64,000 bases of DNA from an uncultured Actinomycetes bacterium (GCA_937926105.1 CALANS010000182.1:62001-126000), one strand, 5' to 3'; positions 1 to 9,145 are shown, counted from the stretch's first letter. Made by a program: numbers and translations. Notes: generated by a model not told the origin, from the letters alone.

Positions 1-966
1 GGCAGCCTGCACCCGATCGCTGGCCTCGAACCGCTGACCGGGGCCGACACCGAGCGCCTGGTGCGTTCGATGCTCTCCGAGGACCAGTGGGACCGGTTCC
101 AGGCGGAGAATGAGCTCGACTCGGCCTACGCGCTACCGAATGTCAGCCGCTTCCGGGTCAACGTGTACCGGCAGCGGGGCTCCGTCGGTGCCGCCTTCCG
201 GTCTATCCCGCACAAGATCCGCAGCCTGACCGACCTCGGCGTGCCGGACTCGGTGGAGCAGTTCTCCCAGCTGCCAAGGGGTTTGGTGCTGGTGACGGGG
301 CCGACGGGCTCGGGCAAGTCCACCACACTGGCCAGCCTGCTGGACGTGGCCAACAAGACCCGTTCCGGGCACATCGTCACCATCGAGGATCCGATCGAGT
401 ACCTGCACAAGCACGGCAGCTGCGTGGTGAACCAGCGTGAGGTCGGCACCGACACCGCGGATTTCGCGGTCGCGCTCAAGCACGTGCTGCGCCAGGACCC
501 GGACATCATCCTGGTCGGCGAGCTGCGCGACCTGGAAACCACCTCGGTGGCCATCACCGCCGCCGAGACCGGCCACCTGGTGCTGGCCACCCTGCACACC
601 AAGTCGGCCGCCCAGACCATCGACCGGCTTATCGACATCTACCCGCACGAGCAGCAGCAGCAGATCCGTGCCCAGCTGGCCAACGCACTGGAAGGTGTGG
701 TGACGCAGGCGTTGTTGCCGCGCCGGAACGGTGGACGGGTGGTGGTGTGCGAGGTGATGGTGTCCACGCCGGCCATTCGGTCGCTGATCCGCGAGGGCAA
801 GGTGCACCTGATCCCCAGCTACGTGCAATCCGGCGGTGACGTGGGGATGATCAGCTTCGACCAGCACCTCGCGCAGCGGTTCCGGGAACAGCTGGTGAGC
901 AAGCACGTCGCGCTGGAGATGGCCCAGGACCCGAACGAGTTCAGCCGATTGGCCGGGGTGGTGTAG
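1..966 (+). CDS. pilT: Type IV pilus retraction ATPase PilT (5' partial)
   Basis: A hexameric cytoplasmic ATPase that drives pilus retraction. The reading frame is open from base 1, so the N-terminus lies outside the window; 321 residues are visible, and full-length PilT usually has about 340-370. Visible marks are the Walker A GPTGSGKST (visible residues about 100-108), the Walker B region DPDIILVGELRD, the His box GHLVLATLHTK, and the C-terminal AIRSLIREGK-type motif characteristic of PilT rather than PilB. The stop is followed 5 bases later by pilC, so the two are probably cotranscribed. PilB would be expected upstream, outside the window. Assignment to PilT rather than another GspE-family ATPase rests on the C-terminal motif and gene context. 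Confidence 0.93.
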   Translation, partial: GSLHPIAGLEPLTGADTERLVRSMLSEDQWDRFQAENELDSAYALPNVSRFRVNVYRQRGSVGAAFRSIPHKIRSLTDLGVPDSVEQFSQLPRGLVLVTGPTGSGKSTTLASLLDVANKTRSGHIVTIEDPIEYLHKHGSCVVNQREVGTDTADFAVALKHVLRQDPDIILVGELRDLETTSVAITAAETGHLVLATLHTKSAAQTIDRLIDIYPHEQQQQIRAQLANALEGVVTQALLPRRNGGRVVVCEVMVSTPAIRSLIREGKVHLIPSYVQSGGDVGMISFDQHLAQRFREQLVSKHVALEMAQDPNEFSRLAGVV

Positions 967-971
967 GCGCC

Positions 972-2216
972 ATGGCCACTATGACGTCCCGAACTCCCAC
1001 CACTTTCGCCTACAAGGCGATGGACGCCACCGGGAAACCGGTCAAGGGCACCATCGAGTCCGACTCGCCGGAGGCGGCGCTGCAGACCCTGGCGTCGCAG
1101 AAGCTGGTGCCAATCTCGGTGCAGGCGACCGGCCAGGGCCTGCAGCGCGAGCTGAAGATCCCCGGGCTGGGCGGCAAGGTCAAGCTCAAGGATCTCGCGG
1201 TCTTCTCCCGGCAGTTCGCCTCCATGACGTCGTCGGGCCTGTCGCTGCTGCGGTCCCTGGCGATCCTGGAGCAGCAGGCCGCCAAGCCGCCGTTGCGCAA
1301 GGCGCTGGGCCGGGTGCGCAGCGATGTGCAGTCCGGCGCAACGCTGTCGGTGGCCATGGGGCTGCACCCCGAGGTTTTCCCGTCGTTGATGGTCAACATG
1401 ATCAAGGCGGGGGAGACCGGCGGTTTCCTGGACGGGGCGCTGTCCCGGGTCGCGAAGATGTACGAGGCGGATGCGAACCTGCGCGCGAAGATCAAGAGCG
1501 CCATGACGTATCCGGTGATCGTGCTGTGCTTCTCGCTGCTGCTGGGCGCCGGGGTGATCATCTTCATCGTGCCGGTGTTCGAGAAGATGTTTGCCCAGCT
1601 GGGTGGGAACCTGCCGCTGCCCACCCAGATCATGGTGACCCTGTCACACAACATGTGGTGGGCGGGGCCGCTGTTCCTCATCGTGGTCGGCGTCGGATTC
1701 AAGCTGTACCGCAAGACCTATCGGGACAACGATGCGTTCCACCTGAAGGTGGATTCGCTGAAGCTGAAGCTGCCGGTGTTCGGGTCGCTGTTCACCAAGC
1801 TGGCCATTTCCCGGTGGGCGCGGAACCTCGCCACCCTGTTGCACGTCGGTGTGCCGGTACTGCAGGCGCTGGACGTGGTGGGCGGCACCGCCGGCAACGC
1901 GGTGATCGGCCAGGCCATGGACGAGGTGAAGACGGCGGTGCGAATCGGCCAGCCGATGTCGGTGCCGCTGGCGGGTCACGAGCTGTTCCCGCCGATGGTG
2001 GTGCAGATGATGGAGGTCGGCGAGGAGACCGGCCAGATCACCGACATGCTCGACAAGCTCGCCGACTACTACGACCACGAGGTGCAGACCGCCACCGAGT
2101 CCCTGACCTCCGCCATGGAGCCCCTGCTGGTGGTGCTCCTGGGCGCGGTGATCGGCACCATGGTGATCTGCCTGTACCTGCCCATGTTCACCATCTACCA
2201 GAACATTGCCCAGTGA
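972..2216 (+). CDS. pilC: Type IV pilus inner-membrane platform protein PilC
   Basis: A polytopic membrane protein of the GspF/PilC family, 414 residues, the usual length. It forms the platform on which PilT/PilB act. Two repeated T2SSF domains are visible: residues about 70-190, with the motif FSRQFASMTSSGLSLLRSL, and about 270-395, with the parallel motif ISRWARNLATLLHVGVPVL. Each is followed by a hydrophobic span (for example VIVLCFSLLLGAGVIIFIV and LLVVLLGAVIGTMVICLYL). The ATG lies 5 bases after the pilT stop. It is the last gene before a 254-base gap leading to the pilins. Confidence 0.95.
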   Translation: MATMTSRTPTTFAYKAMDATGKPVKGTIESDSPEAALQTLASQKLVPISVQATGQGLQRELKIPGLGGKVKLKDLAVFSRQFASMTSSGLSLLRSLAILEQQAAKPPLRKALGRVRSDVQSGATLSVAMGLHPEVFPSLMVNMIKAGETGGFLDGALSRVAKMYEADANLRAKIKSAMTYPVIVLCFSLLLGAGVIIFIVPVFEKMFAQLGGNLPLPTQIMVTLSHNMWWAGPLFLIVVGVGFKLYRKTYRDNDAFHLKVDSLKLKLPVFGSLFTKLAISRWARNLATLLHVGVPVLQALDVVGGTAGNAVIGQAMDEVKTAVRIGQPMSVPLAGHELFPPMVVQMMEVGEETGQITDMLDKLADYYDHEVQTATESLTSAMEPLLVVLLGAVIGTMVICLYLPMFTIYQNIAQ

Positions 2217-2470
2217 ACTGATCGACGACTCTCCCAGATGCCGTTTTCAAGCCCGATTTGTCTGTCTAATCGTTTCTTCCTTGCTTCATTCGACACTGAT
2301 TCGCCGCGACGATGGCCCAGTGATATCCGGCGTTCGGGGCGCCGGGCCGTGTAGCGCCCAGCAGTACCGAGCAGCGCCAGCACCACCGCAGTACCCGCGC
2401 GGCCACTCCCGGCCGACGGTCCCGAGATCGGCACTCCTGCCGAGCCCGAACACAGCCAAGGAGGCTGACA
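2217..2470 (+). promoter_or_regulatory. Leader/promoter gap before the first prepilin
   Basis: This 254-base gap between pilC and the first pilin has no convincing gene. It is less GC-rich near 2250-2300, where a promoter for the abundant pilin could sit, but no clear -35/-10 pair can be assigned. It ends in a strong Shine-Dalgarno AAGGAGG (2458-2464), 6 bases before the pilin ATG, in keeping with high expression. Confidence 0.4.
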
Positions 2471-2935
2471 ATGCGTTCCACTCTGCAGTCCATCCGGGCC
2501 AGGCGAGCTCAGGGCGAGAAGGGGTTCACCCTGATCGAGCTGCTGGTCGTCGTGGTCATCATCGGTATTCTGATTGCGATCGCGATCCCGTTGTACCTGA
2601 ACTACCAGAAGAGCTCGCATGATAAGGCTGCCGACTCCGATCTCCGCAACGCCGTGACGGTCATGGAGCAGTGCAACGGCGATCTCGGCCACTACCCGAC
2701 GCTGGCCACTGCGACCTACGCCACCGGAGCGGACGCAACGACCGCGCTGAGCGGGGCAGGCTGCACCGGCGTGACGATCGTGCTGTCTGACGGTACTGGG
2801 CTCAGCATCACGAGCGCGGCGACCGGATACCAGATGGCGGCTTGGAATACATCCGGTCACGCAGATGCTGCGGCCGCGAGCAAGTACAAGACGTACACCT
2901 ACGACAGCACCACCGGCGGCTCGATCGGCGGCTGA
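2471..2935 (+). CDS. pilA: Type IV prepilin, major-pilin type (copy 1)
   Basis: A type IVa-like prepilin of 154 residues. An 18-residue basic leader ends in Gly18, followed by FTLIELLVVVVIIGILIAI: the prepilin peptidase site G|F with Glu at mature position +5 and a hydrophobic alpha1 helix. The C-terminal half is Ala/Thr/Gly-rich with two cysteines (CNGDL and CTGVT) that may form the D-region disulfide. The mature N-terminal 35-40 residues are nearly identical to those of the next gene at 3008, while the C-terminal domains diverge, indicating tandem duplication. The strong AAGGAGG ribosome binding site supports a structural pilin. No prepilin peptidase gene is in the window. Confidence 0.93.
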   Translation: MRSTLQSIRARRAQGEKGFTLIELLVVVVIIGILIAIAIPLYLNYQKSSHDKAADSDLRNAVTVMEQCNGDLGHYPTLATATYATGADATTALSGAGCTGVTIVLSDGTGLSITSAATGYQMAAWNTSGHADAAAASKYKTYTYDSTTGGSIGG

Positions 2936-3007
2936 CCCGTCGACTGCCAGGGCATCCCGGGCAGTTGACGTAACTCCGATAATCCTCTGAGAGCTGGGAG
3001 GCTCAAA

Positions 3008-3460
3008 ATGTCATCGCTACAACGGATCAACAAATACCGGCAGGATCACGACCAGGCAGGATTCACCCTGATCGAGTTGCTGGTCGTCGTGGTCATCATT
3101 GGTGTCCTGATCGCGATCGCCATTCCGCTCTACCTGAACTACCAGAAGAGCTCCCACGACAAGGCGACCGCGTCGGACGTCCGCAACGCGGTTGTGGTCG
3201 CGGAGCAGTGCTTTACGGACAAGGGTGTATACCCTGATGCCACGACGACGGATGGGACAGCCGCCACGATCGATGTTTCCGGTGCGTGCGGAACCGGTGC
3301 CGTCATTAACCTCTCAAGCGGAACGGAGATGACGATCGTCAATAACACAACCTCGTACAAGATCTGCGCGCAGAACGCCAGCGGTCACGGGGATCAGTGG
3401 TACAACTACGATAGTTCGAAGGGCGGCGACGTCGGCGCCGCGGCGGCGTCCGTCTGTTGA
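3008..3460 (+). CDS. Type IV prepilin, major-pilin type (copy 2)
   Basis: A second prepilin of 150 residues. Its leader is also 18 residues (cleavage after Gly18), followed by FTLIELLVVVVIIGVLIAI and the segment PLYLNYQKSSHDKA shared with copy 1. The globular domain differs and has four cysteines (CFTDKG, CGTG, CAQN and the penultimate residue), compatible with a closing C-terminal disulfide loop. A GGGAGG site (2996-3001) lies 6 bases before the ATG. It lies 72 bases after copy 1, in the same orientation. Either copy could be the main pilus subunit; the sequence alone does not say which dominates. Confidence 0.92.
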   Translation: MSSLQRINKYRQDHDQAGFTLIELLVVVVIIGVLIAIAIPLYLNYQKSSHDKATASDVRNAVVVAEQCFTDKGVYPDATTTDGTAATIDVSGACGTGAVINLSSGTEMTIVNNTTSYKICAQNASGHGDQWYNYDSSKGGDVGAAAASVC

Positions 3461-3542
3461 GCGCATTGGCGGAACGCTAGATTTCGGAATCGTTTCGCCA
3501 TGGATACGTCCGGCTCATCTGAGTAGCCGGCGGTAAGGGGGG

Positions 3543-3603
3543 CGTCGGGCGGTACGGCGCAGGATCGGTGATCCCCCGTCACCGATAGTCGTACCGCCCG
3601 ATG
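3543..3603 (+). terminator. Nested long hairpin between pilins and pilM
   Basis: A perfect 12-bp outer arm TCGGGCGGTACG (3545-3556) pairs with CGTACCGCCCGA (3590-3601) and can be extended by a G-T and a C-G pair. Inside it, an 8-bp arm ATCGGTGA (3564-3571) pairs with TCACCGAT (3579-3586) around the 7-base loop TCCCCCG. The two helices are separated by a 7/3-base internal loop. There is no U-run after it. It may act as the transcription terminator of the pilin genes, as an mRNA-stabilising 3' structure that sets the pilin:PilM ratio, or as a structured RNA. Confidence 0.6.
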
Positions 3604-3739
3604 TAACCCGTACCAGCAGACCCAAGCATCACCAGAACCACCAGCACCGACAAGCATTTTCCGCTACGCCTCGCACGTTCCAGTACCGCCAGCTCTCACC
3701 CACATCCCGCACCACCCGCCCCGGAAGGAGACCACCCCC

Positions 3740-4819
3740 ATGAAGCACCGCGTGAACGGCATCAACCGGGTGGGCCTGGTCAACTCCGACGGGCACGTCA
3801 TCGGCCTGGACATCGGCGCCACCGCCGTCCGCGCCGCCGTGCTGGCCCCGGGCACCCACGAGGGACGGCCCTCGGTCACCGTGCACGGCTTGGGCTCGGC
3901 GCCACTACCCCCGGGGGCCGTGACCCTCGGCGCCGTCACCAATCCTCTCGCAGTCACCACCGCCATCAAGGAGATGTGGCATGCGCACAAACTCAACGAC
4001 CGGAAGGTCGTCCTCGGAATCACCAGCCAGCAGGTCGTTGTCCGAGACCTCAGCATGCCCGACCTCCCCGTCGCCGAGCTCCGCGCAGCCCTTCCCTACC
4101 AGGCGCGCGAGGTTATTGCTATTCCGGTGGACCAGGCACTCATCGACTTCTGCCCGGTCGGACCGGCAGACCCGGGAACGAACACCGTTCCGGGTCTGCT
4201 GATCGCCGCACCGCGCAAGCCCGTGCTGGCCGCCGTGGACGCCGTGGAGCGCGCCGGGCTGCAGGTGGCCCGGGTGGACCTCGCGGCGTTCGCCGCGCTG
4301 CGCTCCACCGCCTCCGGCTACCAGGGCGTCGAGATGATCATCGATGTCGGGGCGCAGCTCACCTCGCTGATCATCCACGCCGACGGCACCCCCAAGGTGG
4401 TGCGCATCGTCGGGCACGGCAGCGAGGAGATCACCGAACGGCTCGCCGACCGGATCGGCCTGTCCGTCGAGGAGGCCGAGGAGGCCAAGCGCACCGTCGG
4501 CATCACCGCCGACGACGAGGTCTCCCGGGTGATCCGAGACATCCTGCGCCCGTGGTACTCCGAGATCCGCGGATCGGTGCACTTCTACACCACCGGCGCC
4601 CCGGGCGCGCCGATCGAGCGCATCGGGCTGACCGGCGGGGGCGCCGGAATGCCCGGTCTCGCCCAGTCGTTGGCCGACCAGCACGGCATCCCGTCCGGCG
4701 TCGTGACCCCGATGCAGCACATCCGCAACCGATATTCCAGCAAGGATGTCGACCCCGGCGCCGGCGAGCTGAGTGCCACCGCGGTATCCGTGGGCCTCGC
4801 GATGGGGGCGGCAGCATGA
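3740..4819 (+). CDS. pilM: Type IV pilus assembly protein PilM
   Basis: A cytoplasmic actin-like (FtsA/MreB fold) ATP-binding protein of 359 residues that binds the N-terminus of PilN and links the pilus alignment complex to the motors. Actin-fold phosphate motifs are visible: VIGLDIGATAVRAAV near the N-terminus, MIIDVGAQLTSLIIHADG in the middle, and GLTGGGAGMPGLAQSL near the C-terminus. AAGGAG (3725-3730) precedes the ATG. Its TGA overlaps the pilN ATG as ATGA, so the two are translationally coupled. It starts the pilM-N-O-minor pilin operon. Confidence 0.93.
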   Translation: MKHRVNGINRVGLVNSDGHVIGLDIGATAVRAAVLAPGTHEGRPSVTVHGLGSAPLPPGAVTLGAVTNPLAVTTAIKEMWHAHKLNDRKVVLGITSQQVVVRDLSMPDLPVAELRAALPYQAREVIAIPVDQALIDFCPVGPADPGTNTVPGLLIAAPRKPVLAAVDAVERAGLQVARVDLAAFAALRSTASGYQGVEMIIDVGAQLTSLIIHADGTPKVVRIVGHGSEEITERLADRIGLSVEEAEEAKRTVGITADDEVSRVIRDILRPWYSEIRGSVHFYTTGAPGAPIERIGLTGGGAGMPGLAQSLADQHGIPSGVVTPMQHIRNRYSSKDVDPGAGELSATAVSVGLAMGAAA

Positions 4820-5520
4820 AGGCCGTCGACAGCCCCTGGACCCAGCAGAACACCATGCCCGGCTGGGGCATCGTCGCCGACCTGACCCCACCGGAGTTGA
4901 TCGCCAAGCGCCGGCTGGTGGTGGTGCGGCGCATGGTGATCGCCGGTGTTGCCACCGTGCTACTGCTGTGCGGCGGCGGTTTCGGCTATGCGGTCTGGCA
5001 ACATGGCGACGCCGAGGACGGGCTGGCCGCCGAGCAGCAGCGCACCACCTCGCTGATGTCCGAGCAGCGCAAGTACTCGTCGGTGACGGTGGTGCGGGGC
5101 GCCATCGGCCAGGTGCAGGATCAGCTGGCCGCCCTGATGGCCGGCGACGTGGATACGAGCGTGCTGGTCGGATCCATCGTCAGCGCCCTGCCCAAGACCA
5201 TGACCATCACCCAGATGTCCGTCACCATCTCCGCGGCTGGCGTTACTGGCGCCTCCGGCTCTTCCGGGAGCGCCGGCGGGATCGGCAGTCTCGACCTGTC
5301 GGGTGCCACGCACATCGGCACCGTCACCCTATCCGGGACCGGCGCGACGCTGACCGACCTGGCCGGGTACGTGCAGGCCCTGCAGGCTGCGCCCGGCGTG
5401 TTCGAGCCCTACCCGCTGTCCAACCAGGCCACCGAGACCGGCACCAGCTATAGCCTGCAACTCACCCTGACCGACGCGCTGCTGTCCCACCGGTTCGACG
5501 CGCCGGAGGCGGCGAAATGA
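4816..5520 (+). CDS. pilN: Type IV pilus assembly protein PilN
   Basis: A bitopic membrane protein of 234 residues with a short cytoplasmic N-terminus, one transmembrane segment (about residues 38-60, VIAGVATVLLLCGGGFGYAVW) and an extracytoplasmic ferredoxin-like domain. The segment ADLTPPELIAKRR before the membrane span resembles the conserved PilM-binding motif of PilN proteins. A Gly/Ser-rich loop (TGASGSSGSAGG) interrupts the distal domain. The start was set by the ATGA overlap with pilM; the frame stays open further upstream but there it only shadows pilM. The end overlaps pilO by ATGA. Confidence 0.88.
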   Translation: MKAVDSPWTQQNTMPGWGIVADLTPPELIAKRRLVVVRRMVIAGVATVLLLCGGGFGYAVWQHGDAEDGLAAEQQRTTSLMSEQRKYSSVTVVRGAIGQVQDQLAALMAGDVDTSVLVGSIVSALPKTMTITQMSVTISAAGVTGASGSSGSAGGIGSLDLSGATHIGTVTLSGTGATLTDLAGYVQALQAAPGVFEPYPLSNQATETGTSYSLQLTLTDALLSHRFDAPEAAK

Positions 5521-6449
5521 CCGGCACGGCGGGACAGAGCCGCTGGTGGATCGCCGGTGGCGTGCTGGTCGCCGTGCTGCTGGCGGCGGGATCCTGGCTG
5601 ATGCTGATCGGTCCAAAGCTGGACGATGCCGACTCCGTTCGGGCGCAGGCACAGTCGGCCAGCGACCAGAACACCGTGCTGCAGATCAAGGTGAACAAGC
5701 TGCGCGCCGACAGCGCGAGCATGCCCGATCTGCTGCGCCAGCTCGACACGCTGCACGCTCAACTGCCGACCAGCAGCGGCCTGGACGCGTTCACCCGGCA
5801 GCTCTCTCGCGATGCCGCCGACGCTGGCGTGACGCTGACCAGCATCGTGATCGGCGTGCCGACCGTGGTGAAGGCGTCGAGCGCCCCGAAGGCGGCGCCG
5901 ACCGGAGAGACGGCTGGTACGGCGGGGTCGGATGCTGCGGGCTCTGCCGGCGCGGGGAGCGGATCCGGCGATGCGTCGGATGCCGCCAGTACGCCCGGTG
6001 CGGCCACATCGACCCAACCGGCCGCGCCGGCCGCCGCGACGAGCCTGTACACGATTCCCGTGACGGTGGCCGCCACCGGGCGGCTGGCCGACCAGCGGAC
6101 CCTCCTGCACGCCATCCAAGCTCAGGGCCCGAGGGGTGCCCTGGTGTCCTCGGTGCAGTTTGCACCTGCCCCGGAGGTTGCGGATCGACCCGGTGGGGAG
6201 CCGGGCGATGCGCAACCGTCCGGGGCGCCGGGCACCACGGTGTCCTCGAGCGGCGACGAGCGGGCGTCCGGGACCGCGCGGGCCACCGGAACGGCGCAGG
6301 GCACGGTGCAGTCCACCGGCACGGTGCCGGCCGGCGGAGCGGGGGCCGCGGACGACACGGCGGTGACGATGACGGTGCAGCTGGCTGTATTCGTCGCCCC
6401 GCAGACCCCCGACGACGAGGCCGCCCTGCGCAAGCAGCTCGGCGGATAG
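5517..6449 (+). CDS. pilO: Type IV pilus assembly protein PilO
   Basis: A bitopic protein of 310 residues with a transmembrane segment near residues 10-31 (WWIAGGVLVAVLLAAGSWLML), a coiled-coil-prone stretch (about 37-85) and a distal domain, the PilO layout; it would pair with PilN. It is longer than typical PilO (about 200-220) because of two low-complexity inserts rich in Ala/Gly/Ser/Thr at about residues 120-175 and 222-290. Recognition rests mainly on topology and position after PilN, since PilO sequences are poorly conserved. Overlaps pilN by ATGA. Confidence 0.82.
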   Translation: MTGTAGQSRWWIAGGVLVAVLLAAGSWLMLIGPKLDDADSVRAQAQSASDQNTVLQIKVNKLRADSASMPDLLRQLDTLHAQLPTSSGLDAFTRQLSRDAADAGVTLTSIVIGVPTVVKASSAPKAAPTGETAGTAGSDAAGSAGAGSGSGDASDAASTPGAATSTQPAAPAAATSLYTIPVTVAATGRLADQRTLLHAIQAQGPRGALVSSVQFAPAPEVADRPGGEPGDAQPSGAPGTTVSSSGDERASGTARATGTAQGTVQSTGTVPAGGAGAADDTAVTMTVQLAVFVAPQTPDDEAALRKQLGG

Positions 6450-6490
6450 CCTCGGGCAGGGACGGCTCCGATGAGCGACAGGAGCGGCAG

Positions 6491-9145
6491 GTGCGACCGG
6501 TGACGCGGCCCGCACGGCGCCCCGCCACCTCGGGGACACCGGCCGCGCGCCGGCCGTGGCACGGCATCGGGCGCCGAAATCGACGCACCGACGACGGTTT
6601 CGTGCTGCTGGAGTCCGTGATGGCGATCGGGCTGATCACCGTGCTGATGGTGGCGTTGACGGCGCTATTCGTGTCGGCCATGCAGTCCACCGCTCATCAG
6701 CGCGCCACCCAGGGTGCGGTGCGAATCGCCACCGACGAGGCCGATCAGGCGCGCGGGCTGTCCGCCGCCGGCGCCCTGTCCGGACGCGACAAGACCAGCG
6801 TGCAACGGCAATTCGCCCAGGCGCCGGCGACCGTGCAGCCATGGCTGTCCACCGTCGGGGTTCAGGCATTCTCCACCGATGCGGCGACGGGTGCGGGGGA
6901 GATTCCGTGCTCGGCGGAGACCATCGGCACCAGCTGCGCGGCCCTGCCCACCGTCCCGGTGACCCGCACCATGTCGACCATCGATTACCAGGTGAGCTTC
7001 TACCAGCAGTGGTGCCACCTGGACGCCGCCGATGCTGCCGCCGACACAGACACGGACGACGCGGTGGCCGGCACGCCGGACTGCGCCGACACCCGGGTCG
7101 CCACCGACGCCACCCTCCGGCAGTACCTGCGAGTGGTCGTCGCGATCGCCTGGACCGACTCCAGTTGCCCCGCCGGGGGATGCTCCTACATCACCTCCGT
7201 GATGCTCAGCGGCGACGCCGACCCGATGTTCTACTTCCGCAATCCGCCCCCGCCACCGCCGAGCGTCTCCGGATGCCAGCCGCAGGCGGGCACCGTCGGC
7301 CAGGACGTGCAACTCGAGATCGTCGGCAGCGGCGGCCTGTGCGGATTCAGCGGCGGTGTGCCGCCGATCACCTGGGCCGGATCCGGCCTGCCTCCCGGGC
7401 TGGCCGTCGTCGCGGCCGGCCGCATCATCGGCGCCCCGACGCAGGGCGGGGTGTTCCACGTCACCCTGGTCGCCACCGACGCCTTCCTGCGCACCGACTC
7501 CGCCTCGTTCGACTGGACTGTCACCTACCCGCCGTTGCAGGCGCAGAACCCGGGGCCGCAGACGGCCACCGTGGGCGCCGCCATCACACCGCTGACGCTG
7601 ACCGCCACCGGCGGCTCGGGTGGCGCCGTGTTCTCCGTGGATAGCGGCACGTTGCCGGCCGGCCTCACCCTGGCCGGCAACACCATCACCGGAACCCCGA
7701 CCGTGACCGGCACCAGTACCGTGACATTCCTGGTGACCGACGCGACCGCCGGATCCACGGACACGATCACCGTCGGCTGGACCGTCAACCCGCCTCCGGC
7801 GGTCAGCCCGCCGCCGAATACCACGGTCGGTCTGGGCGGGTACTTCAGCGCCCGCGCGGTGGGCTCATCCGGCACCGCGCCCTACACCTACGCGCTGCAG
7901 AACGCGCCCGAGTGGATGCACATCGACCCTGCCACCGGGAAGATCTCCGGCACCGCCGACTCCGAGATCGCCGACTATCCGGGCATTATCGTATTGCTGA
8001 CCGACTCCCGTGGCGCCATCGCGCAATCCGCGCCGTTCACCTGGAGCGTGTACAACATCCCGACGATGGTGCCGCCGGGAGACAAGACCAGCAACTTCGG
8101 CGAGGCGGTCGCCTGGCAGCTGGAAACCACCTGCCCCGACGGGTCGTGCGTATTCAGTGCCACCAACCTGCCGACCGACTGGCTGACGCTGGACCCCGCA
8201 ACGGGCCTGATCAGTGGGACCGCCCCGGCGAACCAGCAGTTCTTCCAAAACATCACCGTCACCATCACCGACGCCAGCGGCTTCTCGGCGTCCAGCCAGT
8301 TCAACTGGGTGGTCGGTCCCGCCCAGACCATCACCTCACCCGGAGACCAGGTGTGGACCGTCGGGGTACCCCTGTCGATCGCCTCGTCGGCCGGCCTGCA
8401 GATCACCGCCGACTGCAGCCCGGCCGGGCCGTGCGCCTTCTCGTTGCCGGACCCGTCACATCCTTTGCCTCCCGGGCTCAGCATGAGCTCCACCGGCCTG
8501 ATTACCGGGACCCCGACGGCAACCGGCACCTGGCCCGGCATCGTCGTTCGGGCCACACCGCAGGCGGGCGCATCGGTCGACACCGCGCCATTTACCTGGA
8601 CCATCAACCCCAAGCCGACGCTGGACCCCCCGGGCAATCAGCGAACCGTGCGCGGCTCCAGCGTGTCGAGACAGCTGACCTTCAGCTGCCAGTCACAGCC
8701 GTGCCAGATCACCGTCACCGGTTTGCCGGCCGGGCTGAGCATCGACGCGTCCGGAAACATTTCCGGAACCGCGACTACCGCCGGCACCAGCATCGTGACG
8801 GTCAACGTCACCGATACGACGGGGACCGTGGCCACCCGGCAATTCACCTGGTATGTGCTGGACATCAGCATTCCCGACCAGACGATCAGCAAGAGCGGCG
8901 GCAACTGCAAGTACGACTCCCAGCGGACGGTCAATCTGGCGGGTTACGTCTCCGGGTACAGCGACATCGCGAGCCTGACATTCACCGTGACCAGTCCGAT
9001 CACCACAAAGTTCAACGGGTCGCTGCTGACCATCACCGCGCCGTGTTCGGTCGGTAACAACACCACGAAGGTCACCGTCACCGACTCCGGTGGCGGCGCG
9101 ACGCCTCTGAGCGTGACCGCCACGTTCACCATCAAGGTCGTGTGA
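6491..9145 (+). CDS. Large minor pilin/adhesin with tandem Ig-like (He_PIG) domains
   Basis: A protein of 884 residues. The N-terminus has a prepilin signal: Gly36|FVLLESVMAIGLITVLMVAL with Glu at +5, as in PilV-type minor pilins. After a pilin-like domain with cysteines (to about residue 250) and a proline run PPPPPP, six He_PIG-like modules of about 80-95 residues follow, each with a 'LPxGL...G.I.GTP...G' signature, then a divergent seventh. Modules 4-6 each carry a close cysteine pair (CPDGSC, CSPAGPC, CQSQPC) at the same place, likely disulfides. GTG 6491 was chosen because AGGAG (6480-6484) lies 6 bases upstream. It ends in TGATG shared with the next gene. Inferred role: tip-located adhesin. 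The exact ligand is unknown. Confidence 0.85.
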   Translation: MRPVTRPARRPATSGTPAARRPWHGIGRRNRRTDDGFVLLESVMAIGLITVLMVALTALFVSAMQSTAHQRATQGAVRIATDEADQARGLSAAGALSGRDKTSVQRQFAQAPATVQPWLSTVGVQAFSTDAATGAGEIPCSAETIGTSCAALPTVPVTRTMSTIDYQVSFYQQWCHLDAADAAADTDTDDAVAGTPDCADTRVATDATLRQYLRVVVAIAWTDSSCPAGGCSYITSVMLSGDADPMFYFRNPPPPPPSVSGCQPQAGTVGQDVQLEIVGSGGLCGFSGGVPPITWAGSGLPPGLAVVAAGRIIGAPTQGGVFHVTLVATDAFLRTDSASFDWTVTYPPLQAQNPGPQTATVGAAITPLTLTATGGSGGAVFSVDSGTLPAGLTLAGNTITGTPTVTGTSTVTFLVTDATAGSTDTITVGWTVNPPPAVSPPPNTTVGLGGYFSARAVGSSGTAPYTYALQNAPEWMHIDPATGKISGTADSEIADYPGIIVLLTDSRGAIAQSAPFTWSVYNIPTMVPPGDKTSNFGEAVAWQLETTCPDGSCVFSATNLPTDWLTLDPATGLISGTAPANQQFFQNITVTITDASGFSASSQFNWVVGPAQTITSPGDQVWTVGVPLSIASSAGLQITADCSPAGPCAFSLPDPSHPLPPGLSMSSTGLITGTPTATGTWPGIVVRATPQAGASVDTAPFTWTINPKPTLDPPGNQRTVRGSSVSRQLTFSCQSQPCQITVTGLPAGLSIDASGNISGTATTAGTSIVTVNVTDTTGTVATRQFTWYVLDISIPDQTISKSGGNCKYDSQRTVNLAGYVSGYSDIASLTFTVTSPITTKFNGSLLTITAPCSVGNNTTKVTVTDSGGGATPLSVTATFTIKVV

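Noticed and set aside
5546..6490. Upstream extension of the Ig-domain pilin frame
   Set aside because: It runs opposite in frame to pilO and has no pilin features; the GTG 6491 has a ribosome binding site and the prepilin signal.
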